Notes under the pieces: model-generated | What the model was told of the DNA's origin: nothing | Seen by the model: the letters and a program-made list of their open reading frames with translations, nothing else | Databases searched by the model: none | Assembly (NCBI GenBank): GCA_025331435.1 | Contig: JAIWNI010000258.1 | Coordinates: 1-15,695, forward strand | Source of the DNA: Choanephora cucurbitarum | Lineage: Eukaryota > Mucoromycota > Mucoromycetes > Mucorales > Choanephoraceae | Length of the DNA: 15,695 nucleotides | Direction: 5' to 3' | Made by a program: the position numbers and the translations under genes | Shown: positions 1-8,079 of the stretch, piece by piece | Numbering within the stretch: the first letter of the stretch is position 1 | Layout of the letters: each line of letters opens with the position of its first letter

Positions 1-1
1 A

Positions 2-973
2 CAGCTTTGCATCGCCTTTGAAAAAATCAGCGATTACTTGAGACGCTTTGATCGCAATTTCAATGAGCAAGAGCTGAAAGAAAAGACTAGCTGCGACATT
101 CTCATAAGTGGTGATGATCAATTGAACCATCTCCGTGGAAAAGTTGGTCATTTCGCTCTTTATAAGCTTCGAGAAGAACTTTACAAAGAACGGCCAGTAA
201 TCCCTGCACAATACTCGGAATGTGTTTGTAAAAATCGAGTTGTGTATGGGCTGCTATGCTGTCATCAAATGGACAGATTAAAGCAAAGCAGAATCGAGTT
301 GATTGATGTACCTCAACGTTGGTGGATATCTAAAGCTGATGAATATGCTCATAAACCATTGAAGAGCTTCACAAAGCCATGGGTTAAATATTTGCTTGCA
401 CTTGATGAAGCATTCCGTGTAGCAGAAGGAGATGTAGTTGAAACGTCTCGTTTAACATATGTACTTGACGATCTTCTGCATACAGATAACAATTCCTTTG
501 TTGATGGTAGCTCTAGAACCAAGTTGGAATCTGGAGGCATCCCTCCTTTGCAATTACCAGAAGCAAGTGAAGTAAGAAAGCCGGGAAGACCACCAAAATC
601 TCAAAGACTATCTTCGCTTCCCAAAGACTTTGCCAATGCTAGTTTTAGAAAGCAGTACAGTAAAATTGATCTGAAGAAAAAGCAAGAAGACGGAGAAGAA
701 AAGAAAGAAGAAGACGAAGAAGAAAAGAAAGAAGAAAAGAAAGAAGAAAAGAAAGAAGAAAAGAAAGAAGAAAAGAAAGAAGAAAAGAAAGAAGAAAAAA
801 AGAAGAAAAGAAAAAAGAAGATGAAGAAGAAGAAGAAGAAAAAAAGAAAGAAGATAGAAAGGAAAAGTCCAAAAAGAGAAAGCCTGTTTGTCATGGAGAT
901 TTCGTATATGATTTGTACATTCCTAAAAAGAGGGCAACCACTGAAAGAAAAAGGTACCAACACAGTAGGTTAG
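2..973 (+). CDS. MULE-like transposase, C-terminal part with SWIM zinc finger (5' partial, frame-disrupted)
   Basis: The frame is open from the window edge; the first in-frame near-start (TTG at 38) is not a real start, so this is the 3' part of a longer gene. A SWIM zinc finger, CxC-x9-CxH, lies at 221-265 (CVC...CCH). It is followed by IDVPQRWWI, the style of sequence seen after the SWIM finger in MULE and FAR1-like transposases. A GRPPK segment near 584-598 resembles an AT-hook DNA-binding core. From about 672 the protein becomes a Lys/Glu tract encoded by a 12-bp repeat (six exact copies, 721-792). This frame then runs through basic low-complexity sequence and stops at 973. The plausible continuation lies in the -1 frame, which encodes the OTU domain, so residues after about 796-802 in this frame are probably not the native product. 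By family the protein would bind element ends in the nucleus. The transposase identity is moderately sure, as the DDE core is not visible. Confidence 0.6.
   Translation, partial: QLCIAFEKISDYLRRFDRNFNEQELKEKTSCDILISGDDQLNHLRGKVGHFALYKLREELYKERPVIPAQYSECVCKNRVVYGLLCCHQMDRLKQSRIELIDVPQRWWISKADEYAHKPLKSFTKPWVKYLLALDEAFRVAEGDVVETSRLTYVLDDLLHTDNNSFVDGSSRTKLESGGIPPLQLPEASEVRKPGRPPKSQRLSSLPKDFANASFRKQYSKIDLKKKQEDGEEKKEEDEEEKKEEKKEEKKEEKKEEKKEEKKEEKKKKRKKKMKKKKKKKRKKIERKSPKRESLFVMEISYMICTFLKRGQPLKEKGTNTVG
709..846 (+). repeat. Purine microsatellite (12-bp unit) encoding a Lys/Glu tract
   Basis: Six exact tandem copies of AGAAAAGAAAGA occupy 721-792, flanked by degenerate GAA/AAG-rich sequence. Read in the transposase frame the unit gives KKEE repeats. 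Runs of seven A (795-801) and six A (811-816) follow. The tract is prone to replication slippage and is the site where the open frame passes from transposase to OTU. Confidence 0.9.
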
Positions 974-1674
974 ATTTTCTTGTTCATGAGAGCATAGATA
1001 AACTTGATGTTGTAGAAACCCATGATCCCAAAGGCGATGGATTTTGTGGGTTTAGATCTGCAGCTCATGCTATTTATGGCGACGAGGATAAGTTCATTCA
1101 GGTTAAAGAAGCAATGCTGAATGTCTTGGGAAAGAAGTTCAATGATGATATGACATACGCGGACTTCTATAGTAGTTCGTTGGGAATGATAATGAAAGAT
1201 GTAAAAATGACTATCATTTGTGGCATTGATCAGCAAAACAATAGCTCGGAATTAAGAGGTGAACCATCCCATACAAAAGCAAAAGTTGCTCAACCAAGAT
1301 TCTGGTTTGATAGTTTGGATTGTATGCAAATTTTGGCTGATGCTTACGGAAGACCAGTTTGCTACTATCCCCCTGTTGTTGATGTACCGGAAGTAGCGAT
1401 TGATCAACCTGCTTCGTATTTCCCGGTGATCTTGCCAGCAAAGCTTGATAAGAAACCGCTTCCAATCCACATCCAAAACATCAACGGTTGCCACTGGGGT
1501 TCTATCAAGTTCTCCAACTCATGCCAAAGATTTCCGGCTCCTTCTAGAGTGTATATCGATGCGCATGAATCGCTTCGTGGCAATTTTGATAACTATTGGA
1601 ATCGTTGGAAGCAATTCCACAAGCAACCGAAATCCTTAGAAGAAAAAGAAACAGCTGTTATTGTTATCGATTAA
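802..1674 (+). CDS. OTU-type cysteine protease domain, -1 frame relative to the transposase
   Basis: This frame is open from about 670 to the TAA at 1672-1674. It reads as plausible protein well before its first ATG (913), including KKRKPVCHGDFVYDLYIPKK, so it probably begins as a continuation of the transposase rather than at 913. The OTU signature is clear: DGFCGFRS with the candidate nucleophile Cys at 1045-1047, preceded by Asp, then WFDSLDCMQILADAYGRPV, and the catalytic His in NINGCHWGSIKF at 1492-1494. OTU proteins hydrolyse isopeptide bonds to ubiquitin or related modifiers. Here the enzyme might deubiquitinate the transposase or host factors, which is inference. No stop interrupts the domain, so the protease looks intact although the joined gene is out of frame. 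An alternative is that 913 is a true start and this is a separate protein. Confidence 0.7.
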   Translation, partial: EEKKKEDEEEEEEKKKEDRKEKSKKRKPVCHGDFVYDLYIPKKRATTERKRYQHSRLDFLVHESIDKLDVVETHDPKGDGFCGFRSAAHAIYGDEDKFIQVKEAMLNVLGKKFNDDMTYADFYSSSLGMIMKDVKMTIICGIDQQNNSSELRGEPSHTKAKVAQPRFWFDSLDCMQILADAYGRPVCYYPPVVDVPEVAIDQPASYFPVILPAKLDKKPLPIHIQNINGCHWGSIKFSNSCQRFPAPSRVYIDAHESLRGNFDNYWNRWKQFHKQPKSLEEKETAVIVID

Positions 1675-1734
1675 ATGGAGTTATATATACACATTTATTG
1701 ACATAGTGAATTTACATATGATTACCACGAAAAA

Positions 1735-1888
1735 TGGTTGTGAATAAGGGTGGTTGTCAATAAGGTGGTTGTCAATAAGGTGGTTGTAAATAAGGTGGTT
1801 GTAAATAAGGTGGTTGTAAATCAGATTATTTTAAACTCAGGGATCGGGTCAGTGGTTGTAAATAAGAATTTTCGGTGGCGGTAAATAG
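1735..1888 (+). repeat. Array of 15-bp GTGGTTGTMAATAAG repeats, candidate transposon end
   Basis: Five contiguous 15-bp units lie at 1750-1764, 1765-1779, 1780-1794, 1795-1809 and 1810-1824, with a divergent copy just before them (from about 1735). A detached exact copy sits at 1852-1866 and a degenerate one at 1875-1888. Units differ mainly by C or A at the ninth base. The array begins about 60 bp after the OTU stop codon. Tandem or subterminal repeats close to the coding region are common transposase-binding sites in large DNA transposons, so I read this as the element's right end; that role is inferred. Confidence 0.7.
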
Positions 1889-1890
1889 CC

Positions 1891-3863
1891 ATTCTGACTA
1901 AATAATGCATCTAAAGTCTATAAAATTTATCAGTGCTATACTAAAGAATTAGACTAAAGAATACCTCCATTCAGCACAAGTCATAATCTGTAATCGCATG
2001 AAATATCTTTATGAAAACATATAAACTGTTGTCGTATCTATTATTATGTAAATCTCATCCATTTCTTTAGGCAAATGAATGCAGCATAAGGTGTCTTGTC
2101 GTATTTCCCACCATCTTCTTACATCCTCTTTTACTTCAAGACATTAGTTGGTACGTATCTTATGTAATGTTGATTCGCAGTATTAGTATTATTAGGATTG
2201 AAAAGCAGATTTCTTGAATCTATTTGATTCAATGACTCTTCATCTTCAACTGCTTGATGAGGGTTGCTGTATGTTATGACTGTTGTACGGGTGGTTGTTT
2301 ATCTGAAGCAATAATCCAAAAAAAACCAGAAAAGTACAACTAATACTCAACTAACACTCAACTAACACTCAACTAAGTTTATTAAGTAAAGACTAAGAGT
2401 TTCTTCTTTAACTAAACAATATATGTCTCTATTCGTATTCTTTGATTGGTGATGAGAAAAGACTTGGTCTATGATGTACAATGTCTGATTTTCAGTCACA
2501 TATTGTATTATCTCTCTCTAAGCAGTTATTAATAGTCGACCAACTTTATGACTCTTGTATTGCTATACAAACAGAATAACTTCAGTGTTCCTTTTGGTTC
2601 AGATAAGACCTTAGATAACATTACTTCCCGATATAACACATGACATCTTGAACTCCGGAGCAATACTAAATCTCCTGCCATATAAGCAGTGAGGACTTGG
2701 CTGTTACATCAAACACTCAAACGTATTACTCTATAAGATGTTTATTCACTTTCTGAGTCTAGGTAGAGGGAAATAACATATCTTTTTGTAGTTCTATACA
2801 ATAATAACGATTATGACCTTAACAAAGTTTTAGTCTTCATCTTTTCATATAGGCAGCCTTATTTGACATATTCGTTAACTATGATGATACACTAAGCACA
2901 ACTAAGTGACTACAAGTATGTCATACACACCACTAATTATTGCTACAATTGCACTCAACCACATAGAGTGATTGCGATTGTCAGATCAAGAACGAAGTTG
3001 TTGTAACATTCTCTAGAACGAGCACGCTCGGAAAAATCAAAGATAGAGTCTCATTTTCTTTTTTCTCTTTTAACATCTTCATTTATCTACACTATCATAC
3101 CAAATGTGTAATAGGCTTTTTTTTGGTATGTTTAACGTTTGATTATTCATCGATCAAAGGCTTATCGTCCAAACTTTTACTTTCTTCAGATACCCGAACA
3201 AATTGAACATCCATTACTAAAAACGTACTCTTCAACATTCGGATTCATTTTTGAGCTACAGAAGAAGAAACAAATTCATATGCAAAAACATGCATTTGCT
3301 CAAGTGTTGGTATGTTTGAGAACCCTACACTGTGTTATTTTCAAAAATAAGGTCCATGATACAAAGTAATGGTGGATTTATAATTATAGATTACTAACTC
3401 CTCTGGCTAATTCATAAAACTAAAACAAGAAAGTCTAAGAAAAGGAGCTGCTCAAAGATCCTAAAGCTCAGCGCACTCACATTTTGCTTCATGATAGACA
3501 GAAATCCATCTGAAGTAACGAACATAACTGACGTTTAGAAGTTAATGGCATCGCAAGCAATAAAAGATGTAAGTTTCTTTTTACAATGCAAGCATACGTT
3601 AGTCTTTTAAGGGCTTTGAAATAAATAGACAATTTTATTTGATGTGTGATGAAAAGCTTATCCTGTCTATGCAAAACCAGCCTCTGAGCGCCTTATGTCT
3701 GCTTACAGGATAAGAAGCATTCAGTTGTTGACTTGCATGAATGTTCCATTTTATGCGAAACGCCGACTTTTAGACTAATCAATCTGATCAAAAGGTTTAC
3801 ATTCAGTGTCTATTTAATCATTATTTTCTTTGAATCAAGAGAAGACTTTAAAAAACAGACTAT
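1891..3863. other. Gene-free AT-rich stretch between transposon and foldback element
   Basis: No open frame here has recognisable motifs; the short ones (up to 76 codons) are what chance gives in AT-rich DNA. I saw no tRNA B-box with a matching cloverleaf. Visible items are an 11-bp tandem repeat at 2338-2377 and one stray GGTGGTTGTTTATC near 2291 that resembles the transposon repeat. The region may be decayed mobile-element sequence, but nothing proves it. Confidence 0.5.
2338..2377 (+). repeat. Short 11-bp tandem repeat (AACTAACACTC)
   Basis: About 3.6 copies of AACTAACACTC: 2338-2348 (one T for C), 2349-2359, 2360-2370, and a partial at 2371-2377. It lies in non-coding sequence with no neighbouring gene, and I assign no function. 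Confidence 0.85.
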
Positions 3864-4275
3864 CACTGTAAAAAAAGAAAAGGTCTTTTAAAGGCTAAAA
3901 AAACCTTCTCCATCAGGTTTTTGTGACCAAATCGCAGGCTTTTTAAAGGTTGTTTTTGCTGATTTTTTGAAATTAAACCAATCACGAAAGTTTTTCTTCT
4001 TAACCTTCAAAGACAAAGGCTAATTAGAGGTTTTTTGGAGGTTTTTTATCGGCTTTTTAAAATTGTGGTTCTTTACGGAGATTCAAAGTCCAAAGAACCC
4101 TCCAAAAACCTCTAATTAGCCTTTGTCTTTGAAGGTTAAGAAGAAAAACTTTCGTGATTGGTTTAATTTCAAAAAATCAGCAAAAACAACCTTTAAAAAG
4201 CCTGCGATTTGGTCACAAAAACCTGATGGAGAAGGTTTTTTTAGCCTTTAAAAGACCTTTTCTTTTTTTACAGTG
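3864..4275. mobile_element. 412-bp foldback/MITE-like element with long inverted arms and TAT target duplication
   Basis: The left arm (3864-4041) and right arm (4099-4275) are reverse complements over about 177 bp. The only difference I found is one extra T in a T-run (six versus five). The spacer 4042-4098 holds a further small inverted pair, GGTTCTTT near 4067 and AAAGAACC near 4092. The tips read CACTGTAAAAAAAG on the left and the mirror image, ending CAGTG, on the right. TAT stands immediately outside each end (3861-3863 and 4276-4278), consistent with a 3-bp target-site duplication. No transposase is encoded, so the element is non-autonomous. CACTG tips with a 3-bp duplication fit the CACTA/CMC superfamily. 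A Tc1/mariner derivative (TA duplication, CACTG-like tips) is an alternative, although the left flank reads TAT rather than TA next to CACTG. The near-identity of the arms suggests recent insertion or gene conversion. Confidence 0.85.
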
Positions 4276-4790
4276 TATTAGAAACAACTTCCTGTATGAA
4301 GACAATAACTCTTGCAATGCAGAATCGCACGCTAAACTCTTTTTCCTTCAGGCGGAAAATCACGACAAGCATCTACTTTTTTAACACGTATGCAATTTGG
4401 ACAGTTCTTTGGTTGACGACAGTAATGCAGATGTAAGGTCACCTTCATGGTGTAAGGTTACCATTCAATTTCCCAAAGTCACCAGCTCTTTTTCCGACTA
4501 TATCACTATTTTCCTCCTTTTCTTTATGGATCATTGCCGTTTTATTCAATGGAATTACCACTGCTTTACAACAGCTGATTCATTTACCTTAAAGTTCTGT
4601 TCATCTTTCGATCAAATTAACACAACTTTACATAATAAGATATAGTGCAACAAGATAATTGATGTTTGATTTATGCTTTCAAATGTGCAAAGAAGTATTT
4701 TTTATGGTATGGTAAAAATTGCAAAATTAAAATGATTTAAGATATAAGGGGAATTGTGTAGTATGCTGTATAGAGAGAAAAAGAAAAAAC
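4276..4790. other. Spacer between foldback element and the PDI 3' end
   Basis: No gene is visible; the short open frames here carry no motif. The stretch includes the presumed 3' untranslated region of the PDI gene (minus strand). A TTTATT at 4541-4546, read as AATAAA on the minus strand, is a possible but rather distant poly(A) signal. An imperfect direct repeat, TGTAAGGTCACC and TGTAAGGTTACC, lies around 4433-4462. Confidence 0.5.
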
Positions 4791-6529
4791 TTAAAGTTCG
4801 TCGTGAGTGTTGACAGGTTCTTCGGACTTCTTTTCTTCAGTCTTTTGCTCTTCTTCCTCCTTAGGGATGACAATGTTGGTCTTCTTTGAGCTGTGCTTAG
4901 AAATGAATTCAGTCAAATCTTCAGCAGAACGGTCACCTTCATAGTCAATCATTTCGTTTGTTTCGGCCTTGAAGAACTTCAAAGTAGGGAAACCAGTGAT
5001 GTCGAAGCCAGCTTCTTCAGGGATGTCGTTTTCTGTACCATCCAACTTGGCAATAACAATGGAAGGATCCTGCTCAGCAGCAGCCTTACCCAATTGTTCC
5101 CAAGTAGGAGCCAAACGCTTACAGTGACCACACCAGGGAGCGTAGACTTCCAAGAAGACATCCTTGGTCTTGTCCAAGACAATATCCTTGAATTCGTTGG
5201 CAACAACAACCTTGACAGGACCGTTGTTATCGGCAGGAGCTTCGGCAGACTTGATAGTAGCCTTGATCTTACCCTCAGAGTAATCTTGCAAGAAAGATTC
5301 CAAGTTTTCAACAGAGATAGGCTTAGATTGGTCCAAAGGATATTTGGCGCCAGTATCCAAATGTTGGATGGCAAATGCGGGCCAGGTTTGCTTCAAGGCC
5401 AAGTTGTCAGCATGGGCACCGTACTTGTTGGCATCGATATGAACAAAGTTGATCTTGCCTTGGTACTTCTTAGCAAGAGGAGAAGCCAATTCAACGAGAC
5501 GCTTTTGGTCATCGGCGTTGTCATGGAAGATGTAAGCCAAAGGAAGGCCAGATTCAGCGTAGAATTGGAAGTTGCTAGCATCAATTTCATCCAAGAGAGG
5601 GACAGAGCTCTTCTTGACGAACTCGTTAATAGCTTCGGCATTGAGAGCACCAACGAGGTCGTTGCGGCCTTCGTCGAATTGCTTGTAGACAACAACAGAG
5701 GGGAAAGAAGCTTCGTGTTCCTTAGCAAGAGCTTCATCAACAACAATACCGAAGAGGTAATCGTCACGGAGCTTATCAGCAACAGACTTCAAGATAGCCT
5801 TTGATTCTTCATCCTTGGCGTAACCAACAACAACAACACGGTCAGAGTTCTTGAACTCGGTGAAGTTGGTGGCATCCAATTCAGCAACGGCAGGAGCAGC
5901 TTGCCTATACAAAGCGAAGATATATTAGTTGATGTTCTGAGAAACTTGTTCCGCAGTTTTTTTTCTCTCTTTCAATCCTCCAAGTACTTGGAATAAATAA
6001 TCCACTCTTGGCCCCCCCCCCCCTTGTTTTCTCTTTGCTTTCTCCCCTCATGCTGCGCTTGCTATTTTAATGTATACTTACTTTTGCATGTAGCTAACAA
6101 TACCATCAGCCTTACGAGCACCCTTGTAATCAGTGTTGTCGCCATTTCTGAAGACCTTGAGAGTAGGGTAACCTTGGATACCATACTTTTGACAAAGGTC
6201 TTGGTTTTCAGTACAATCAACCTTGGCAAGCTTAATCTTATCCTTAAGTGTAGTGGCAGCAATTTCGTATTCAGGAGCTAGGTTTGTCATCGAGTTAGCA
6301 ACAGTGCCAAGAAAAAAGTGCAGGTAGTTGAATATGTTTACTTACCGAGAGCTTTACAGTGGCCACACCAAGGGGCAAAGAACTCAACCAACATCAAGTT
6401 TTGGTTAAGAACCTCTTGATCAAAGTTCTTGTCGGTTAAAGAAAGAACATCACTGTCAGCCAAAACGGTTTGAGTGAGGGCAGAGAAGGTGGCAGCAATA
6501 GCGGCAAACAAGAAGGTTGACTTAACCAT
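4791..6529 (-). CDS. Protein disulfide isomerase (ER, a-b-b'-a' type, HDEL)
   Basis: It catalyses formation and rearrangement of disulfides in proteins folding in the ER lumen. Three exons, 6529-6346, 6277-6082 and 5904-4791, join in frame to 497 residues, the usual PDI length. The start ATG (6529-6527) gives [20 protein letters not shown], a typical signal peptide. Domain a has APWCGHCK (active-site Cys55 and Cys58) and GYPTLKVF with the cis-Pro. Two redox-inactive thioredoxin-like domains follow. Domain a' has a second APWCGHCK (Cys385 and Cys388) and GFPTLKFF. The protein ends in a Lys/Glu-rich acidic tail and HDEL, the fungal ER-retrieval signal. Introns are 6278-6345 (68 bp, GTAAGT...CTAG, branch CTAAC) and 5905-6081 (177 bp, GTAAGT...TATAG, branch CTAAT). 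Exon 1 ends inside the codon after HCKAL, restoring the family sequence HCKALAPEYE. Yeast PDI1 is the obvious counterpart. Start, splicing and function are all well supported. Confidence 0.97.
5905..6081 (-). other. PDI intron 2 with poly-C/G run
   Basis: 177-bp intron on the minus strand, donor GTAAGT at 6081-6076, acceptor TATAG ending at 5905, with a CTAAT branch site about 20-25 bases upstream of the acceptor. It is phase 2 and splits a Lys codon (YMQK/QAAPAV). It contains twelve consecutive C on the plus strand at 6012-6023, which is twelve G in the transcript. Confidence 0.95.
6278..6345 (-). other. PDI intron 1
   Basis: 68-bp intron read on the minus strand, with donor GTAAGT at 6345-6340, acceptor CCTAG ending at 6278, and a CTAAC branch site about 20 bases before the acceptor. 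It is phase 1 and splits the Ala codon after HCKAL. The join restores a canonical PDI active-site region. Confidence 0.95.
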
Positions 6530-6656
6530 ATTGACTAAAAATAAAATAGAATAAGAGTTGAAGGAGGAGAAGAAAAAAATACAAGTTATTAAATCCACTT
6601 GTGCTTTTTAAATGCAAGCTTGTCCTTATTAATCACACAAAGTGTGTTGAGCTATG

Positions 6657-6661
6657 ATTGG
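6657..6661 (-). promoter_or_regulatory. CCAAT box upstream of the PDI gene
   Basis: ATTGG on the plus strand reads CCAAT toward the PDI gene, about 130 bases before its ATG. CCAAT-binding factor sites are common in fungal promoters and form half of the mammalian ER-stress element. The second half (CCACG nine bases on) is not matched; the sequence there is ACACA. An ER-stress role is therefore not supported. Confidence 0.35.
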
Positions 6662-7494
6662 CTTGTTTGACATAGTGAAACCGCATTTTTGCCTATTTTT
6701 AGTTTGTCGTTTTTTGAAAATTTATTTGGTACAAATTACGCCCTTTCTTTGGCCCGTTTGTTAAAGCTCACTTAAATTGCCTAATAAATGAAGGCGAGAA
6801 CCATGATAGCGTGGTCCCAGTTCATTTGATTCTGGCTAAACTCAGTTCATTACTTTTGTTTTACTTTGTTTCTCTGACAAGCTATTTGAGACCATCTATT
6901 GCCCATCGAATGAAACTCTAAAACCCAAAAGTGGATATAAACAAACTTCATAATTCCTCTGTTGCATGCATTACTCATTTACTCTAGAGCGAATAAAATG
7001 CTTAAAGAGGATTAAGCTTCGCATAAAACATTCGTTCGCATTTAGCGTCCTTTTTTTATGGCTTGCAACTAGCTTTTTAGGAAAAGCTGATACTAGAGAA
7101 AATGCTAAAAGCGCTTTTCTCTATATGGAGTTCATGAAAAAAAAAAAGCTTCCTTCTTTGCATAAGTTAATCACATTCGGACTTGAAGTTTATTAAAATT
7201 CACTTTCTCATTTGAGTTTATTGATTGTTGTTAAACATCAATTAGACAATACAATTGTGTTTATTGGGAAAAGTCAGTTTATATTATGTATTCGCTCGTT
7301 ATAGTTAATATCCAAAAAACTCTCAAAAATGGCATATTATGCATGCTAATTTTGATAGAAGACAGTGCTTTTTGAAAAGCATTTTTAAATAGGTGATACA
7401 GGCAATGGCTAATTTAGAAATAAAAATTACAAAAAAAGAAATATGATTTCCCTCCATTTTGAATTCACTTTCATAATCAATCAATTATGTGTAA

Positions 7495-8079
7495 AAACAA
7501 AAAAAAATCGCCTTCGAAAATTCTTCAGCATTGAGTTGTGTTCATTATGCTGCTAAGTACACTGATGATATACGCGGTATTAGTGTTTGTTGCAATGTAA
7601 AGCTTGCAAGAAAGATTAGGTACCAATATGTGTATTGGCTTAGGCAGATTGCAAGTCTTCCAAAGCTTGAGTGCGTTCATCTTTTTATACGTTTTCTAAG
7701 TACCTATAGCTATGGAGTAGATTCAACAAAAAAAGAGAGAGATGAAAATAAATTAGAATAGAAGATTGTAGAAAGAGACAAAATACAAGAAACTTCTTGA
7801 TTAGGATTCTGTAGTAAGGATAGGTCATGGATAAGCATCAAAAACAAAGTCGAATTTTTCATTGATAAGAAATCAGTTCAAGATGCTGACACTTCTTTGA
7901 GTAAAGAGTGCATCTTCAGGGTCCGAGACAAAAGTCAGTTTGTGAACCACCTTTACTATACAACCAGTATGGTAGAATTATGGTGGAAATGTAGAGATTG
8001 TAATAACATGATGTATACATTAATTAAACAAGTTAGTACAAATATCATTGTACGACACATCCTATATGAGCTAAAATAG
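7495..8079 (+). pseudogene. Possible decayed coding remnant, unidentified
   Basis: One plus-strand frame stays open over 195 codons except for a TAG at 7759-7761 and a TGA at 7798-7800, giving two open blocks of about 88 and 92 codons. At the AT content of this spacer I would expect roughly ten or more stops in that length. The translation includes segments such as RYQYVYWLRQIASLPKLE and FVNHLYYTTSMVELWWKC that I do not recognise. There is no good ATG at the start of either block. It may be a relic of a gene or transposon, or chance. Confidence 0.2.

Larger units (their letters stand above)
1..1890 (+). mobile_element. 3' part of a MULE-like DNA transposon encoding transposase and OTU protease
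   Basis: The segment carries the C-terminal region of a MULE/FAR1-type transposase with a SWIM zinc finger, an OTU cysteine protease domain on the same strand, and a downstream array of 15-bp repeats (1735-1888). The 5' part, including the DDE catalytic core, lies outside the window. The right boundary near 1890 is an inference: the last degenerate repeat ends there, in TAGCC. I cannot see the left terminal inverted repeat or a target-site duplication, so the superfamily call rests on the SWIM finger and the surrounding protein style. Plant MULEs carrying a captured ULP1 protease (Kaonashi type) are a known parallel for a transposase paired with a deubiquitinase-like peptidase. Confidence 0.6.

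Noticed and set aside
601..963. Minus-strand open frames rich in Ser/Phe opposite the Lys/Glu tract
   Set aside because: They are the antisense reading of the purine microsatellite (TTC/TCT codons) and have no independent coding evidence.
4154..4384. 76-codon plus-strand frame covering the right arm of the foldback element
   Set aside because: It is made mostly of inverted-repeat sequence and has no motif; the element is non-coding.
4893..5804. 303-codon plus-strand open frame opposite PDI exon 3
   Set aside because: It is the antisense shadow of a highly supported PDI exon; such long antisense frames arise from the codon bias of the real gene, and the product has no recognised motif.
6640..6661. 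Possible ER-stress element (CCAAT-N9-CCACG) before PDI
   Set aside because: The CCAAT half is present, but the second half reads ACACA at the required spacing, so only a CCAAT box is reported.
6791..6830. GAACCATGATAGCGTGGTCC, looked like part of a tRNA or hairpin
   Set aside because: It gives only a six-pair imperfect stem, and no A/B box arrangement or cloverleaf can be drawn around it.
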